Shown here in pieces: positions 53,303 through 60,536 of a stretch of 64,000 nucleotides of DNA. The position numbers and the translations under genes were made by a program. Under the pieces are notes generated by a model, which saw only the letters and a list, made by a program, of their open reading frames with translations, was not told the DNA's origin and searched no databases. Each line of letters opens with the position of its first letter. Position 1 is the stretch's first letter. This stretch comes from Streptomyces qinglanensis (lineage in GTDB: Bacteria; Actinomycetota; Actinomycetes; Streptomycetales; Streptomycetaceae): assembly GCF_900111245.1 (NCBI RefSeq), contig NZ_FOGO01000019.1, positions 62,001 through 126,000 on the forward strand. The letters run 5' to 3'.

Positions 53303-53353
53303 CGGGAGTCAGGGGCGCACCCCGTCTGCGGGCAGGTCACGGCGGCGGGCAGG

Positions 53354-53884
53354 TCAGCGGAGCCGGGCCACCCGCCAGACGGCCAGCGCCACGACGGTGC
53401 AGACCACCACGGCGTAGAGCAGGACGACCCGCCAGTCGGGGCGTCCGCCGGAGCCGCGGGCCGGGAGCCCCGGCCAGGTGTGCCCCACCCGGCGGGCCGC
53501 CATCACGCTCCAGCCGGCCGAGCAGCCGCACAGCAGCAGCCCGAGCATCGCGACCACCGCTCCGGCGCTGTCGCCGGGCTCGAAGGCGAGCGGGAAGGCG
53601 AACATCAGCGAGCCGAGAGCACCCAGCACCACGATCGGCGCGAGCTGCCACAGCCGGAGCTTGCGCTGCGGACGCAGCTCGTGCGGCTCCACCGGCGGCC
53701 CCTGCTCCGCTCCGGGCTCCTCGGCGACCGGCTCGTCCGGATCCGGGTCCGCCTCCGCGTCCGCCGCGAGCTCGTGCCCCGGGAGCGGCTCACGGTCCCC
53801 CGTGACCGCACGCCCCGGCAGCTCGCGCTCCGGCGAGAGCTCCGCGTCCGCGGGAGTGGAATCGTCCCGAGGGCTGGCCTCCAT
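53354..53884 (-). CDS. Conserved hypothetical membrane protein
   Basis: A 176-residue protein. Residues 1-75 are acidic and Pro-rich (PDPDEPVAEEPGAEQGPPVE) and should be cytoplasmic. Three hydrophobic segments follow: 'LWQLAPIVVLGALGSLMFAF', 'GAVVAMLGLLLCGCSAGWSV' and 'WRVVLLYAVVVCTVVALAVW'. No enzyme motif is seen. The ATG at 53884 has GGGAGGG 7 nt upstream; the open frame extends 10 codons further without support. It lies between miaA and dapF on the same strand, so it may be cotranscribed with dapF despite the separate dapF -10. Function unknown. Confidence 0.78.
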   Translation of the reverse strand: MEASPRDDSTPADAELSPERELPGRAVTGDREPLPGHELAADAEADPDPDEPVAEEPGAEQGPPVEPHELRPQRKLRLWQLAPIVVLGALGSLMFAFPLAFEPGDSAGAVVAMLGLLLCGCSAGWSVMAARRVGHTWPGLPARGSGGRPDWRVVLLYAVVVCTVVALAVWRVARLR

Positions 53885-53992
53885 TGCCACGCGCCCTCCC
53901 AACTCCGGCTTCACGGCACCCGACGTTGCTCGATGATGGCACGCCGGGGGTGACGGGACGGTCGCTCAGGGCTTCCCGATGCCATCACGTGA

Positions 53993-54952
53993 TCAGGCTG
54001 TAACCGCCTCCGTGAGCAACGCCAGCGCCGCCCCCGGCAGTTCCCGCCGGTCGGCGACCGCTCCGCTCAGCCAGTTCACCCGCGGATCGCGGCGGAACCA
54101 GGAGTCCTGACGGCGCGCGAAGCGCTTGGTCGCGCGGACGGTCGCCGTGCGGGCCTCGTCCAGCGTGCACTCCCCCGCGAGTGCGGCGAGGACCTGCTGG
54201 TATCCGAGGGCGCGGGGGGCCGTGCGCCCCTCCCGCAGCCCCTGCCGCTCCAGCTCCCGGACCTCCTCCACCAGGCCGCCCTCCCACATCCGGTCCACCC
54301 GGCGGGAGATCCGCTCGTCCAGTTCGGGCCGTGCCACGTCCACGCCGATCTGCACGGTCTCGTAGACGGCCTCGTGACCTGGCAGGTTCGCGGTGAAGGG
54401 CCGCCCCGTGATCTCGATGACCTCCAGGGCCCGTACGACGCGTCTGCCGTTGCTGGGGAGAATCGCCCGGGCCGCCTCCGGGTCGGCTGCCGCGAGCCGC
54501 GCGTGCAGCGGGCCGGGGCCGTGCTCCGCCAGCTCCGCCTCCAGCCGGGCGCGCACCTCGGGGTCGGTGCCGGGGAACTCCATGGCGTCCAGTGCGCCGC
54601 GGACGTACAGCCCGGAGCCGCCGACCAGTACGGGCACCCTGCCCAGCGCGCGCAGCCTGTCTATCTCCGCGCGGGCCAGCCGCTGGTACTCCGCGACGCT
54701 CGCGGCGACGGTGACGTCCCAGATGTCGAGCAGATGGTGCGGGACGCCCTGCCGCTCCTGGACGGTCAGCTTGGCCGTTCCGATGTCCATGCCCCGGTAG
54801 AGCTGCATCGAGTCGGCGTTGACGACTTCGCCGCCCAGCTCACGGGCGAGGAATACGCCCAGGTCCGACTTGCCGGCCGCGGTGGGGCCCACCACGGCGA
54901 CGACCGGCGGGGAATCCGACGGGAGGGGCGGGGAGGCGGCTGCGTCATTCAC
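53993..54952 (-). CDS. miaA: tRNA dimethylallyltransferase
   Basis: A 319-residue enzyme that adds a dimethylallyl group to A37 of tRNAs reading UNN codons. The P-loop 'VVGPTAAGKSDL' is at about residues 20-31, followed by 'GEVVNADSMQLYRGMDIGTAK' in part (substrate Asp), 'PVLVGGSGLYVRGALDAMEF' (Thr/Arg site region), 'ILPSNGRRVVRALEVIEITG' and 'LGYQQVLAALAGECTLDEAR'. The C-terminal 'RFARRQDSWFRRDPRVNWL' binds tRNA. Length is normal. The start is GTG (V-NDAAASPP). miaB, which methylthiolates the same base, is 3 kb downstream on the map and both belong to a conserved actinobacterial block. Confidence 0.96.
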   Translation of the reverse strand: MNDAAASPPLPSDSPPVVAVVGPTAAGKSDLGVFLARELGGEVVNADSMQLYRGMDIGTAKLTVQERQGVPHHLLDIWDVTVAASVAEYQRLARAEIDRLRALGRVPVLVGGSGLYVRGALDAMEFPGTDPEVRARLEAELAEHGPGPLHARLAAADPEAARAILPSNGRRVVRALEVIEITGRPFTANLPGHEAVYETVQIGVDVARPELDERISRRVDRMWEGGLVEEVRELERQGLREGRTAPRALGYQQVLAALAGECTLDEARTATVRATKRFARRQDSWFRRDPRVNWLSGAVADRRELPGAALALLTEAVTA

Positions 54953-55133
54953 GGGTCAAGTCTCGCAAACCCGTCGGCGCCTTCTCGAACGAGCGACGTG
55001 ACGGGGCGCCCATGGGGTCGTTCCCCGTTGCGAGGTTCCGACAGCCGGTTTTCCGCCGGTGCCCAGGGGCGGCGCAATGGGACGCTCCGCGCGGCACGGG
55101 ATTTCGCCCGCACGAGGAGGATCTGGAGTAATT

Positions 55134-55544
55134 ATGGGCGTTTTTGCCAAACTTTTCGGTCGTTCGTCCAGCACGTCAACGCAGGAGGCCCGTGAGGCCA
55201 CCCCCGCGGGGGATTCCGAAGCCCGGGAGCTGCCCACCGAGCCGGGCGGCGGATCCGCCGCGGTGCATCCCCAGGGCGGCGAACCGGAGAGCAGCGAACC
55301 GGAGGGCGTGGAATCGGGCGGAGCGGGCACCCGGGGCCGTGAGGATGTGTCCTCGGGGGAGGCTCGTGCGGCCGCAGAGGCTCCGGTGGATGCACATGGC
55401 TCCGAGGAATCCGAGGGGGCGGCCGACGCCGGGACCGCCGCGGCGGCCGGCAGCGGACCGGGCGAAGCAGGTGTCGGCATCCCCAAGCAACCGTCCGCGG
55501 ACGAGGCCGCCGACAGCGAGACGGGAGAGAACGCCCGCAAGTAG
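55134..55544 (+). CDS. Acidic low-complexity small protein
   Basis: A 136-residue protein that begins 'MGVFAKLFGRSSS', a short amphipathic start, and is otherwise a Ser/Gly/Glu/Ala-rich acidic tail with no fold recognisable (REATPAGDSEARELPTEPGG). ATG has GGAG 5-6 nt upstream, and codon third positions look coding. It is followed after 45 bp by the MT0933-type antitoxin gene on the same strand, so both are probably one transcript. I do not recognise a family beyond remembering similar proteins at this place in streptomycetes. It could be a membrane- or partner-associated disordered protein; unknown. Confidence 0.65.
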   Translation: MGVFAKLFGRSSSTSTQEAREATPAGDSEARELPTEPGGGSAAVHPQGGEPESSEPEGVESGGAGTRGREDVSSGEARAAAEAPVDAHGSEESEGAADAGTAAAAGSGPGEAGVGIPKQPSADEAADSETGENARK

Positions 55545-55589
55545 GCCGTGCGGCGAGGTCCGCTCGGCGTGGGAGAAAGGTGAACCGCG

Positions 55590-55838
55590 ATGGGCTTCAT
55601 GGACAAGGTCAAGGGCATGCTCGGCCAGCACGGCGACAAGGTCCAGCAGGGTGTGGACAAGGCCGCGCAGGTAGCGGACTCCAAGACCAAGGGCAAGTAC
55701 AGCGACAAGATCGATTCCGGCGCCCGGAAGGCCAAGGACACCGCTCGGAAGCTGGCCGACGAAGGCCGCGGAGGCAGCGGGTCGGGCGGCGGGCAGTCCG
55801 GGGCCGGCCCTGCCGGCGGCAGCGGCACCGGCTCCTGA
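55590..55838 (+). CDS. MT0933/Rv0909-type antitoxin protein
   Basis: An 82-residue protein: 'MGFMDKVKGMLGQHGDKVQQ', then 'GVDKAAQVADSKTKGKYSDK', and a Gly/Ser tail. Alternating Lys/Asp amphipathic helices with D-K-V-x-x-G-V-D-K are the mark of this antitoxin family, whose best-known member pairs with the Rv0910 START-like toxin. No toxin gene of that type is adjacent; the upstream partner is the acidic small protein and downstream there is a terminator. AAAGG lies about 9 nt before the ATG. It may therefore be a housekeeping or orphan member of the family rather than part of a toxin-antitoxin pair. Confidence 0.82.
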   Translation: MGFMDKVKGMLGQHGDKVQQGVDKAAQVADSKTKGKYSDKIDSGARKAKDTARKLADEGRGGSGSGGGQSGAGPAGGSGTGS

Positions 55839-56181
55839 GCCCTCCGGGCGGGACCGGCTGCCTCCCCCGCGCGGTGGGGCTCGGCCGGCCCCGGGGCAGG
55901 CGGCCCTGGGCCGCCGCGGCCGCGTGCCGGACAGCGGCCGGCACGGTCCCGTGACCTTCACCGTCGGACGGCCTCCGGCGGCCCTCCGAGGGCCCCCGGC
56001 AGGCGGGCATTCCGCGGCGGCCGCTCCGGCGCCCCGGGCTTTCATCCGGCATGTCCTCGGCGCCCCGCCCGGCAGCCCTGGAAGGCACTCAGTGGGGGTG
56101 TACGGCGCGCATCGGCGCCGGACGCCCCCACTGCCGTCCGCCGCAACGGGGGTACACCCGCGGCGCAGTCCGGACGTACGG
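55839..56181. other. Convergent spacer after the antitoxin-like gene
   Basis: About 340 bp without a gene. It holds the terminator described separately and otherwise G/C-rich DNA with no repeat or further signal that I can identify. Confidence 0.5.
56090..56133. terminator. Long imperfect hairpin between convergent genes
   Basis: The arms (CAGTGGGGGTGTACGGCGC against 56113-56133) pair at 17 of 19 positions, one of the others a G-T wobble. It separates the antitoxin-like gene from the extradiol dioxygenase-like gene and can end both. Confidence 0.75.
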
Positions 56182-56889
56182 TCAGGACCAGCTCGCGACC
56201 AGGTAGCCCACGCCGTAGGGCGCTTCGTCGTAGAGCAGCTTTCCGGCCAGGTCGCTGCCCTGCCCGGCACCCGCGAGCACCTGCCAGGAGGACCGTCCGG
56301 CGGCTTTCAGCTCGTACGCCAGCTCCTCGTCCAGCGCGAGCAGCGCGGCGGTGTCGGCCTCGGACAGCGCGCGGGCGGCCTCCGCGTCGAAGGCCGCGGC
56401 CCGCTCGTCGAAATAGCCGGGCGCCTTGAGAGTGCGGCAGTTGCTGCCGTCGCCCATCACCAGCAGCGCCACCCGGTCGGCGCGGGCCGCCAGCTCTCGG
56501 CCCGCCTCCTGGCAGCGGTCCCGCGAGAGGGGTTCCCCGATGCCCAGCCCCTCGACCGGGGAGCAGGTCCAGTCCGTGCGTTCCAGGAGCCAGGCGCCGA
56601 CGGTCAGCGAGGGGGGCAGTTCGCGGCGGGCGGGCTCGCCCTTGCCGAGACTCACCTCGAGGGGCACGCCGAACCCGGCGAGCGTTCCCCGTGCTCCCTG
56701 CGAGTGGGGACCGCGTCCGGCCGGTTCCGCGGGGCCGAGCACGCACAACAGGTCCGGGCGGGCGGCCGCCAGGACACCGAGGGCGTCGTAGCAGGCGGCC
56801 CGCGCCTGGTCCATCTCGGCGGCGGCTCCGCCCGCGACCTCGGGCACGAGCAGCGGGGGGCAAGGGCATACGGCTGCGGCGACAAGCAT
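56182..56889 (-). CDS. Class III extradiol dioxygenase-like protein
   Basis: A 235-residue protein of the LigB/DODA-like fold family found beside miaA-miaB in actinobacteria (the M. tuberculosis counterpart is, I believe, Rv2728c). The N-terminus 'MLVAAAVCPCPPLLVPEVAG' corresponds to the strand that in true dioxygenases carries the first iron-binding His, but here the residue is Cys or Pro. Later segments are 'ARPDLLCVLGPAEPAGRGPH', 'DRVALLVMGDGSNCRTLKAP' and 'YGVGYLVASWS'. With ligands apparently missing, enzymatic activity is doubtful. The ATG at 56889 matches homologues. Co-directional with miaB, separated by a 190-bp gap. Confidence 0.75.
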   Translation of the reverse strand: MLVAAAVCPCPPLLVPEVAGGAAAEMDQARAACYDALGVLAAARPDLLCVLGPAEPAGRGPHSQGARGTLAGFGVPLEVSLGKGEPARRELPPSLTVGAWLLERTDWTCSPVEGLGIGEPLSRDRCQEAGRELAARADRVALLVMGDGSNCRTLKAPGYFDERAAAFDAEAARALSEADTAALLALDEELAYELKAAGRSSWQVLAGAGQGSDLAGKLLYDEAPYGVGYLVASWS

Positions 56890-57079
56890 GGCGCGCAGCT
56901 TAAGTGCCCCGCACGCCACTTCCCACCCTGCCCGCGCCGGGACTCACCCGCCCGTGCGAGATCGGCCGAAACAGGTGACGCCGTCCGGCGACCGCCCGGC
57001 CGGCCGGGGAGGGCCGGTGGTTTCCCGGCCCTCCCCGGCACTCGGTATTCGGTGTCCGCTCGGCGCGGGCCGCAGCAGC

Positions 57080-58597
57080 TCAGCCCAGGCCGCAGCCACC
57101 GGTGGCGACCGGAAGCGGATCGGGGGCGCCGACGGTGGGCAGCCCGAGCATGACGCCGTTGCCCTGCTGCTCCTGCGGCGCGGAGGTGCGCCGCTCCCAG
57201 GCGTCGCCCGCACGCGTGCGGCGCACGGCCCTGGCGGGTCCCTCGGCGAGCAGATGATGGGGGGCCGCGTAGGTGATGTCGACGGTCACGACGTCTCCGG
57301 GCCGCACCGGCTCCTCGGGCCGGGTGAAGTGCACCAGCCGGTTGTCGGGGGCACGTCCGGACAGCCGCCGGGTGGCGTCGTCCTTGCGGCCCTCGCCCTC
57401 GGCGACCATCAGCTCCAGCGTGCGGCCGACCTGCTTCTTGTTCTCCTCCCAGGAGATCTCCTCCTGGAGTGCCACCAGGCGCTCGTAGCGCTCCTGCACG
57501 ACCTTCTTGGGGATCTGGTCGGGCATCTCGGCGGCGGGAGTGCCGGGGCGCTTGCTGTACTGGAAGGTGAACGCCTGCGCGAACCGGGCCTCGCGCACCA
57601 CGTGCAGCGTCTCGGCGAAGTCCTCCTCGGTCTCGCCGGGGAAGCCGACGATGATGTCGGTCGAGAGCGCGGCCTCCGGAATGGCGGCGCGGACCTTCTC
57701 GATGATCCCGAGGAAGCGCTCCTGCCGGTAGGAGCGCCGCATCGCCTTGAGGACGCGGGAGGATCCGGACTGCAGGGGCATGTGCAACTGCGGCATCACG
57801 TTGGGCGTCTCCGCCATGGCGGCGATCACGTCGTCGGTGAAGTCGCGGGGGTGGGGCGAGGTGAAGCGGACGCGCTCGAGTCCGTCGATCCGGCCGCACG
57901 CGCGCAGCAGCTTGCTGAACGCCTCGCGGTCGCCGATGTCGGAGCCGTAGGCGTTGACGTTCTGGCCGAGCAGGGTGATCTCGCTGACGCCCTCGTCGAC
58001 CAGCGCTTCGATCTCGGCGAGGATGTCGCCGGGGCGGCGGTCCTTCTCCTTGCCCCGCAGCTGCGGGACGATGCAGAAGGTGCAGGTGTTGTTGCAGCCC
58101 ACCGAGACCGAGACCCACGCCGCGTAGGCGCTCTCGCGGCGGGTGGGCAGGGTGGAGGGGAATGCCTCCAGCGACTCGGCGATCTCGACCTGCGCCTCGT
58201 CCTGCAGCCTGGCGCGCTCCAGCAGCACGGGCAGCTTGCCGACGTTGTGGGTGCCGAAGACGACGTCGACCCAGGGAGCCTTCTCGACGATGGTGTCCCG
58301 GTCCTTCTGGGCCAGGCAGCCGCCGACCGCGATCTGCATCCCCGGGCGCGCGGCCTTCTTCGGGGCGAGCTGGCCGAGATTGCCGTAGAGCCGGTTGTCG
58401 GCGTTCTCGCGCACGGCGCAGGTGTTGAAGACGACGACGTCCGCCGCGTCGGTGCCCTGGGGGGCGCGGACATATCCGGCACCCTCCAGCAGTCCCGCCA
58501 TCCGCTCGGAGTCGTGGACGTTCATCTGACACCCGAAGGTGCGTACCTCGTACGTCCCCTTGACGTCCGCTGCCTGACTCCGGTCGCTACTGCTCAT
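57080..58597 (-). CDS. miaB: tRNA-2-methylthio-N6-dimethylallyladenosine synthase
   Basis: A 505-residue radical-SAM methylthiotransferase acting on i6A37 made by MiaA. The N-terminal UPF0004 domain has three Cys for the auxiliary cluster: 'TFGCQMNVHDSERM', 'FNTCAVRENADNRL', 'VGGCLAQKD'. The radical-SAM motif CxxxCxxC is 'GCNNTCTFCIVP'. SAM-binding 'LLGQNVNAYGSD' and 'MPLQSGSSRVLKAMRR' follow, then the TRAM domain. The C-terminal ~50 residues ending 'ATGGCGLG' are an actinobacterial extension. ATG (MSSSDRSQ) lies 6 nt after TACCCT with no ribosome site, so a leaderless mRNA is likely. Confidence 0.96.
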   Translation of the reverse strand: MSSSDRSQAADVKGTYEVRTFGCQMNVHDSERMAGLLEGAGYVRAPQGTDAADVVVFNTCAVRENADNRLYGNLGQLAPKKAARPGMQIAVGGCLAQKDRDTIVEKAPWVDVVFGTHNVGKLPVLLERARLQDEAQVEIAESLEAFPSTLPTRRESAYAAWVSVSVGCNNTCTFCIVPQLRGKEKDRRPGDILAEIEALVDEGVSEITLLGQNVNAYGSDIGDREAFSKLLRACGRIDGLERVRFTSPHPRDFTDDVIAAMAETPNVMPQLHMPLQSGSSRVLKAMRRSYRQERFLGIIEKVRAAIPEAALSTDIIVGFPGETEEDFAETLHVVREARFAQAFTFQYSKRPGTPAAEMPDQIPKKVVQERYERLVALQEEISWEENKKQVGRTLELMVAEGEGRKDDATRRLSGRAPDNRLVHFTRPEEPVRPGDVVTVDITYAAPHHLLAEGPARAVRRTRAGDAWERRTSAPQEQQGNGVMLGLPTVGAPDPLPVATGGCGLG

Positions 58598-58603
58598 GCG
58601 ACA

Positions 58604-58609
58604 AGGGTA
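58604..58609 (-). promoter_or_regulatory. -10 element of a leaderless promoter (miaB)
   Basis: TACCCT on the minus strand, 6 nt before the ATG, no Shine-Dalgarno sequence between. The -35 is indistinct. Confidence 0.45.
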
Positions 58610-58679
58610 GGCGTTCGCACGGGCGGCCTCGGCCGCGTGAGGGCACGTCGCAGGCACTGGCCCAGGAGTGTGACGCACC

Positions 58680-59228
58680 TCACCCTGCGCCGGGTTCGGC
58701 AGGGAGGCGAAGCGTCGCCCACACCGCGTTGCCGCCGGTCGCGGACGAGGGCCGCACACCCCAGTCCGCCGCCAGGGCCGCCACGATGCACAGGCCCCGG
58801 CCGCCCTCGTCGGCCGCCTCGCTGTTCTTCAACCTCGGGCGGTCGTCACCCTCCGCGTGGTCGTGCACCTCGATCCGCAGCAGCGCGGCAGCGGGCGTCT
58901 CCCCGGACGCCAGAGTGGCCCGGCACAGGAGTTCGGCATCGGGCAGGCAGCGGGTGTGCACGACGGCGTTGGTGGTCAGCTCGGACAGCAGCAGCACGGC
59001 GTCGTCCGCGGCGTCGGCGGATATCGGCGGGTCCCCCCGCTCCCGCAGCCAGCCGGTGAAGGCCAGGCGCGCGCGGGCGATGTGCTGCTCCCGCGCGGGG
59101 AGACGCAACTGCCAGGTCGGATCCTCCACGTGACCGGGTGGCGCCACCGCGGAGGGACTGCCGGCGGACGCTGGAGACGCCGGCGTGGAGGCTGCTGCGG
59201 GATCCCTGCGAGCGGGGGCGGCGTACAC
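58680..59228 (-). CDS. RsbW-like ATP-binding protein (HATPase_c_2)
   Basis: A 182-residue single-domain GHKL ATPase of the large streptomycete family related to anti-sigma factors. Motifs: 'AADDAVLLLSELTTNAVVHT' (N-box), 'RIEVHDHAEGDDRPRL' (G1-like), 'DEGGRGLCIVAALAADWGVR' (G2) and 'GNAVWATLRLP' (end). The first ~55 residues are Pro/Ala/Ser-rich. The GTG at 59228 with GGAAGG 9 nt upstream is the chosen start; it is the least certain part of this call, and a GTG nearer the domain (about 59130) is possible. It is divergent from the TAXI gene and upstream of miaB. The sigma factor or anti-anti-sigma partner is not present. Confidence 0.82.
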   Translation of the reverse strand: MYAAPARRDPAAASTPASPASAGSPSAVAPPGHVEDPTWQLRLPAREQHIARARLAFTGWLRERGDPPISADAADDAVLLLSELTTNAVVHTRCLPDAELLCRATLASGETPAAALLRIEVHDHAEGDDRPRLKNSEAADEGGRGLCIVAALAADWGVRPSSATGGNAVWATLRLPAEPGAG

Positions 59229-59450
59229 GTGGAGGCGCCTTCCGTCGAGCTGGTCCCGGCCCCGCGGAAGGGCCGTGACGCGCGTGGTCTGACCGTCACT
59301 ATGGCCCCTGCAGTTCCACTCAGCAAGCGACAGTGTGAAATTTGCAGTTCGCGAATCGGCGGGTTCGCACACGGCAGTTGGGCCGGGAGGCGGCCCGGGG
59401 TGACGCCCGCCACTCCCTTCCCGGCCGCGGGGCTGGCAGTATCCCCTTCC

Positions 59451-60485
59451 ATGGCCAGCCTGCGTCCGCGAACGGTGTCCCGTCCGATGCGCCGCCCGGG
59501 CGGCTCCGGCACCGGTCGGCGACGCCTGCTGTGGGCCTCGGCAGCGGTGCTCGTGGTCTGCGGGCTGCTGGTGTGGTGGCTGCGGCCGTCGCCCTCGCCC
59601 GCACCCGGCGGAAAGATCACTTTCGCCACCGGGGTGCGCACCGGTGTGTACGAGCGCTACGGCACCCTGTTCAAGAAACGGCTGGACCGGGATCTGCCCC
59701 GGGTCGACCTGACGCTGCAGCACAGCGAGGGATCGGTGCAGAACCTCGGCCGGATCGTCTCCGGAGAGGCCGACTTCACGATCACCGCCTCCGACGCGCT
59801 CGCCGCCTACCAGGAGAAGGGCGGCAAGGACGCCTCTCACATCCGGGCCTGTGCCCGGCTCTACGACGACTACATGCACCTGGTCGTGCCCCGGGACTCG
59901 CCGGTCGACAGCGCCGAGGACCTCAAGGGGCTGCGCGTCGGAGTGGGTGAGAAGCGCTCCGGGGTCGCCCTGGTGACCCGCAGGCTGCTGAAGGCCGCGG
60001 GGCTCGACATGGACCACGACGTGCACGCCGTGCGCAAGGGCATCGACCGCATGCCCGACCTGCTCTCCGCGGGCGAGCTGGATGCGTTCTTCTGGTCGGG
60101 CGGGCTGCCCACGGGTGCGATCGAGCGCCTGGCGGAGCGGACGGACATCCGGCTGGTGCAGCTCGGCGACCTGCTCCCCCGGCTGCACGAGCAGCGCCCC
60201 GACATGCGCTACTACCGTGCGGCCGTGATGGCACCCGACGCCTATCCCACCGTGCAGCGCGGCCGGTCCGTCAAGACGGTGGCCATCGCCAACCTGCTGG
60301 TGACCATGGACCGCACCGACGCGGCGCTGACAGAGGGCATCACCCGCTCCGTCATCAAGAGCAGGGACCAGATCGGACGCGAGGTGCACGCGGCGCAGAA
60401 GGTCGACCTGCGCACCGCGATCTACACCGACCCCGTGCCGCTGCACGAGGGAGCCCGCCGCTACTACCGCTCGGCCAAACCCTGA
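59451..60485 (+). CDS. TAXI-family TRAP solute-binding protein
   Basis: A 344-residue exported protein. Residues 27-46 (LLWASAAVLVVCGLLVWWLR) form a membrane anchor or uncleaved signal. The ligand domain begins 'KITFATGVRTGVYERYGTLF', with 'QHSEGSVQNLGRIVSGEADF' and 'FWSGGLPTGAIERLAE', the marks of TAXI proteins of TRAP transporters. No TRAP membrane subunit is nearby. Such genes in streptomycetes lie beside a two-component system, and a kinase is found at the window's end, so the protein may be a sensor input rather than a transporter part. ATG (MASLRPRTVSRP) is the chosen start; no ribosome site. A GH38 gene follows 51 bp downstream. Confidence 0.87.
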   Translation: MASLRPRTVSRPMRRPGGSGTGRRRLLWASAAVLVVCGLLVWWLRPSPSPAPGGKITFATGVRTGVYERYGTLFKKRLDRDLPRVDLTLQHSEGSVQNLGRIVSGEADFTITASDALAAYQEKGGKDASHIRACARLYDDYMHLVVPRDSPVDSAEDLKGLRVGVGEKRSGVALVTRRLLKAAGLDMDHDVHAVRKGIDRMPDLLSAGELDAFFWSGGLPTGAIERLAERTDIRLVQLGDLLPRLHEQRPDMRYYRAAVMAPDAYPTVQRGRSVKTVAIANLLVTMDRTDAALTEGITRSVIKSRDQIGREVHAAQKVDLRTAIYTDPVPLHEGARRYYRSAKP

Positions 60486-60536
60486 CCGGAAGTCGCCGCC
60501 GGCACCAGGCCCCGACCCCCACCGAGGAGCCGCCCG

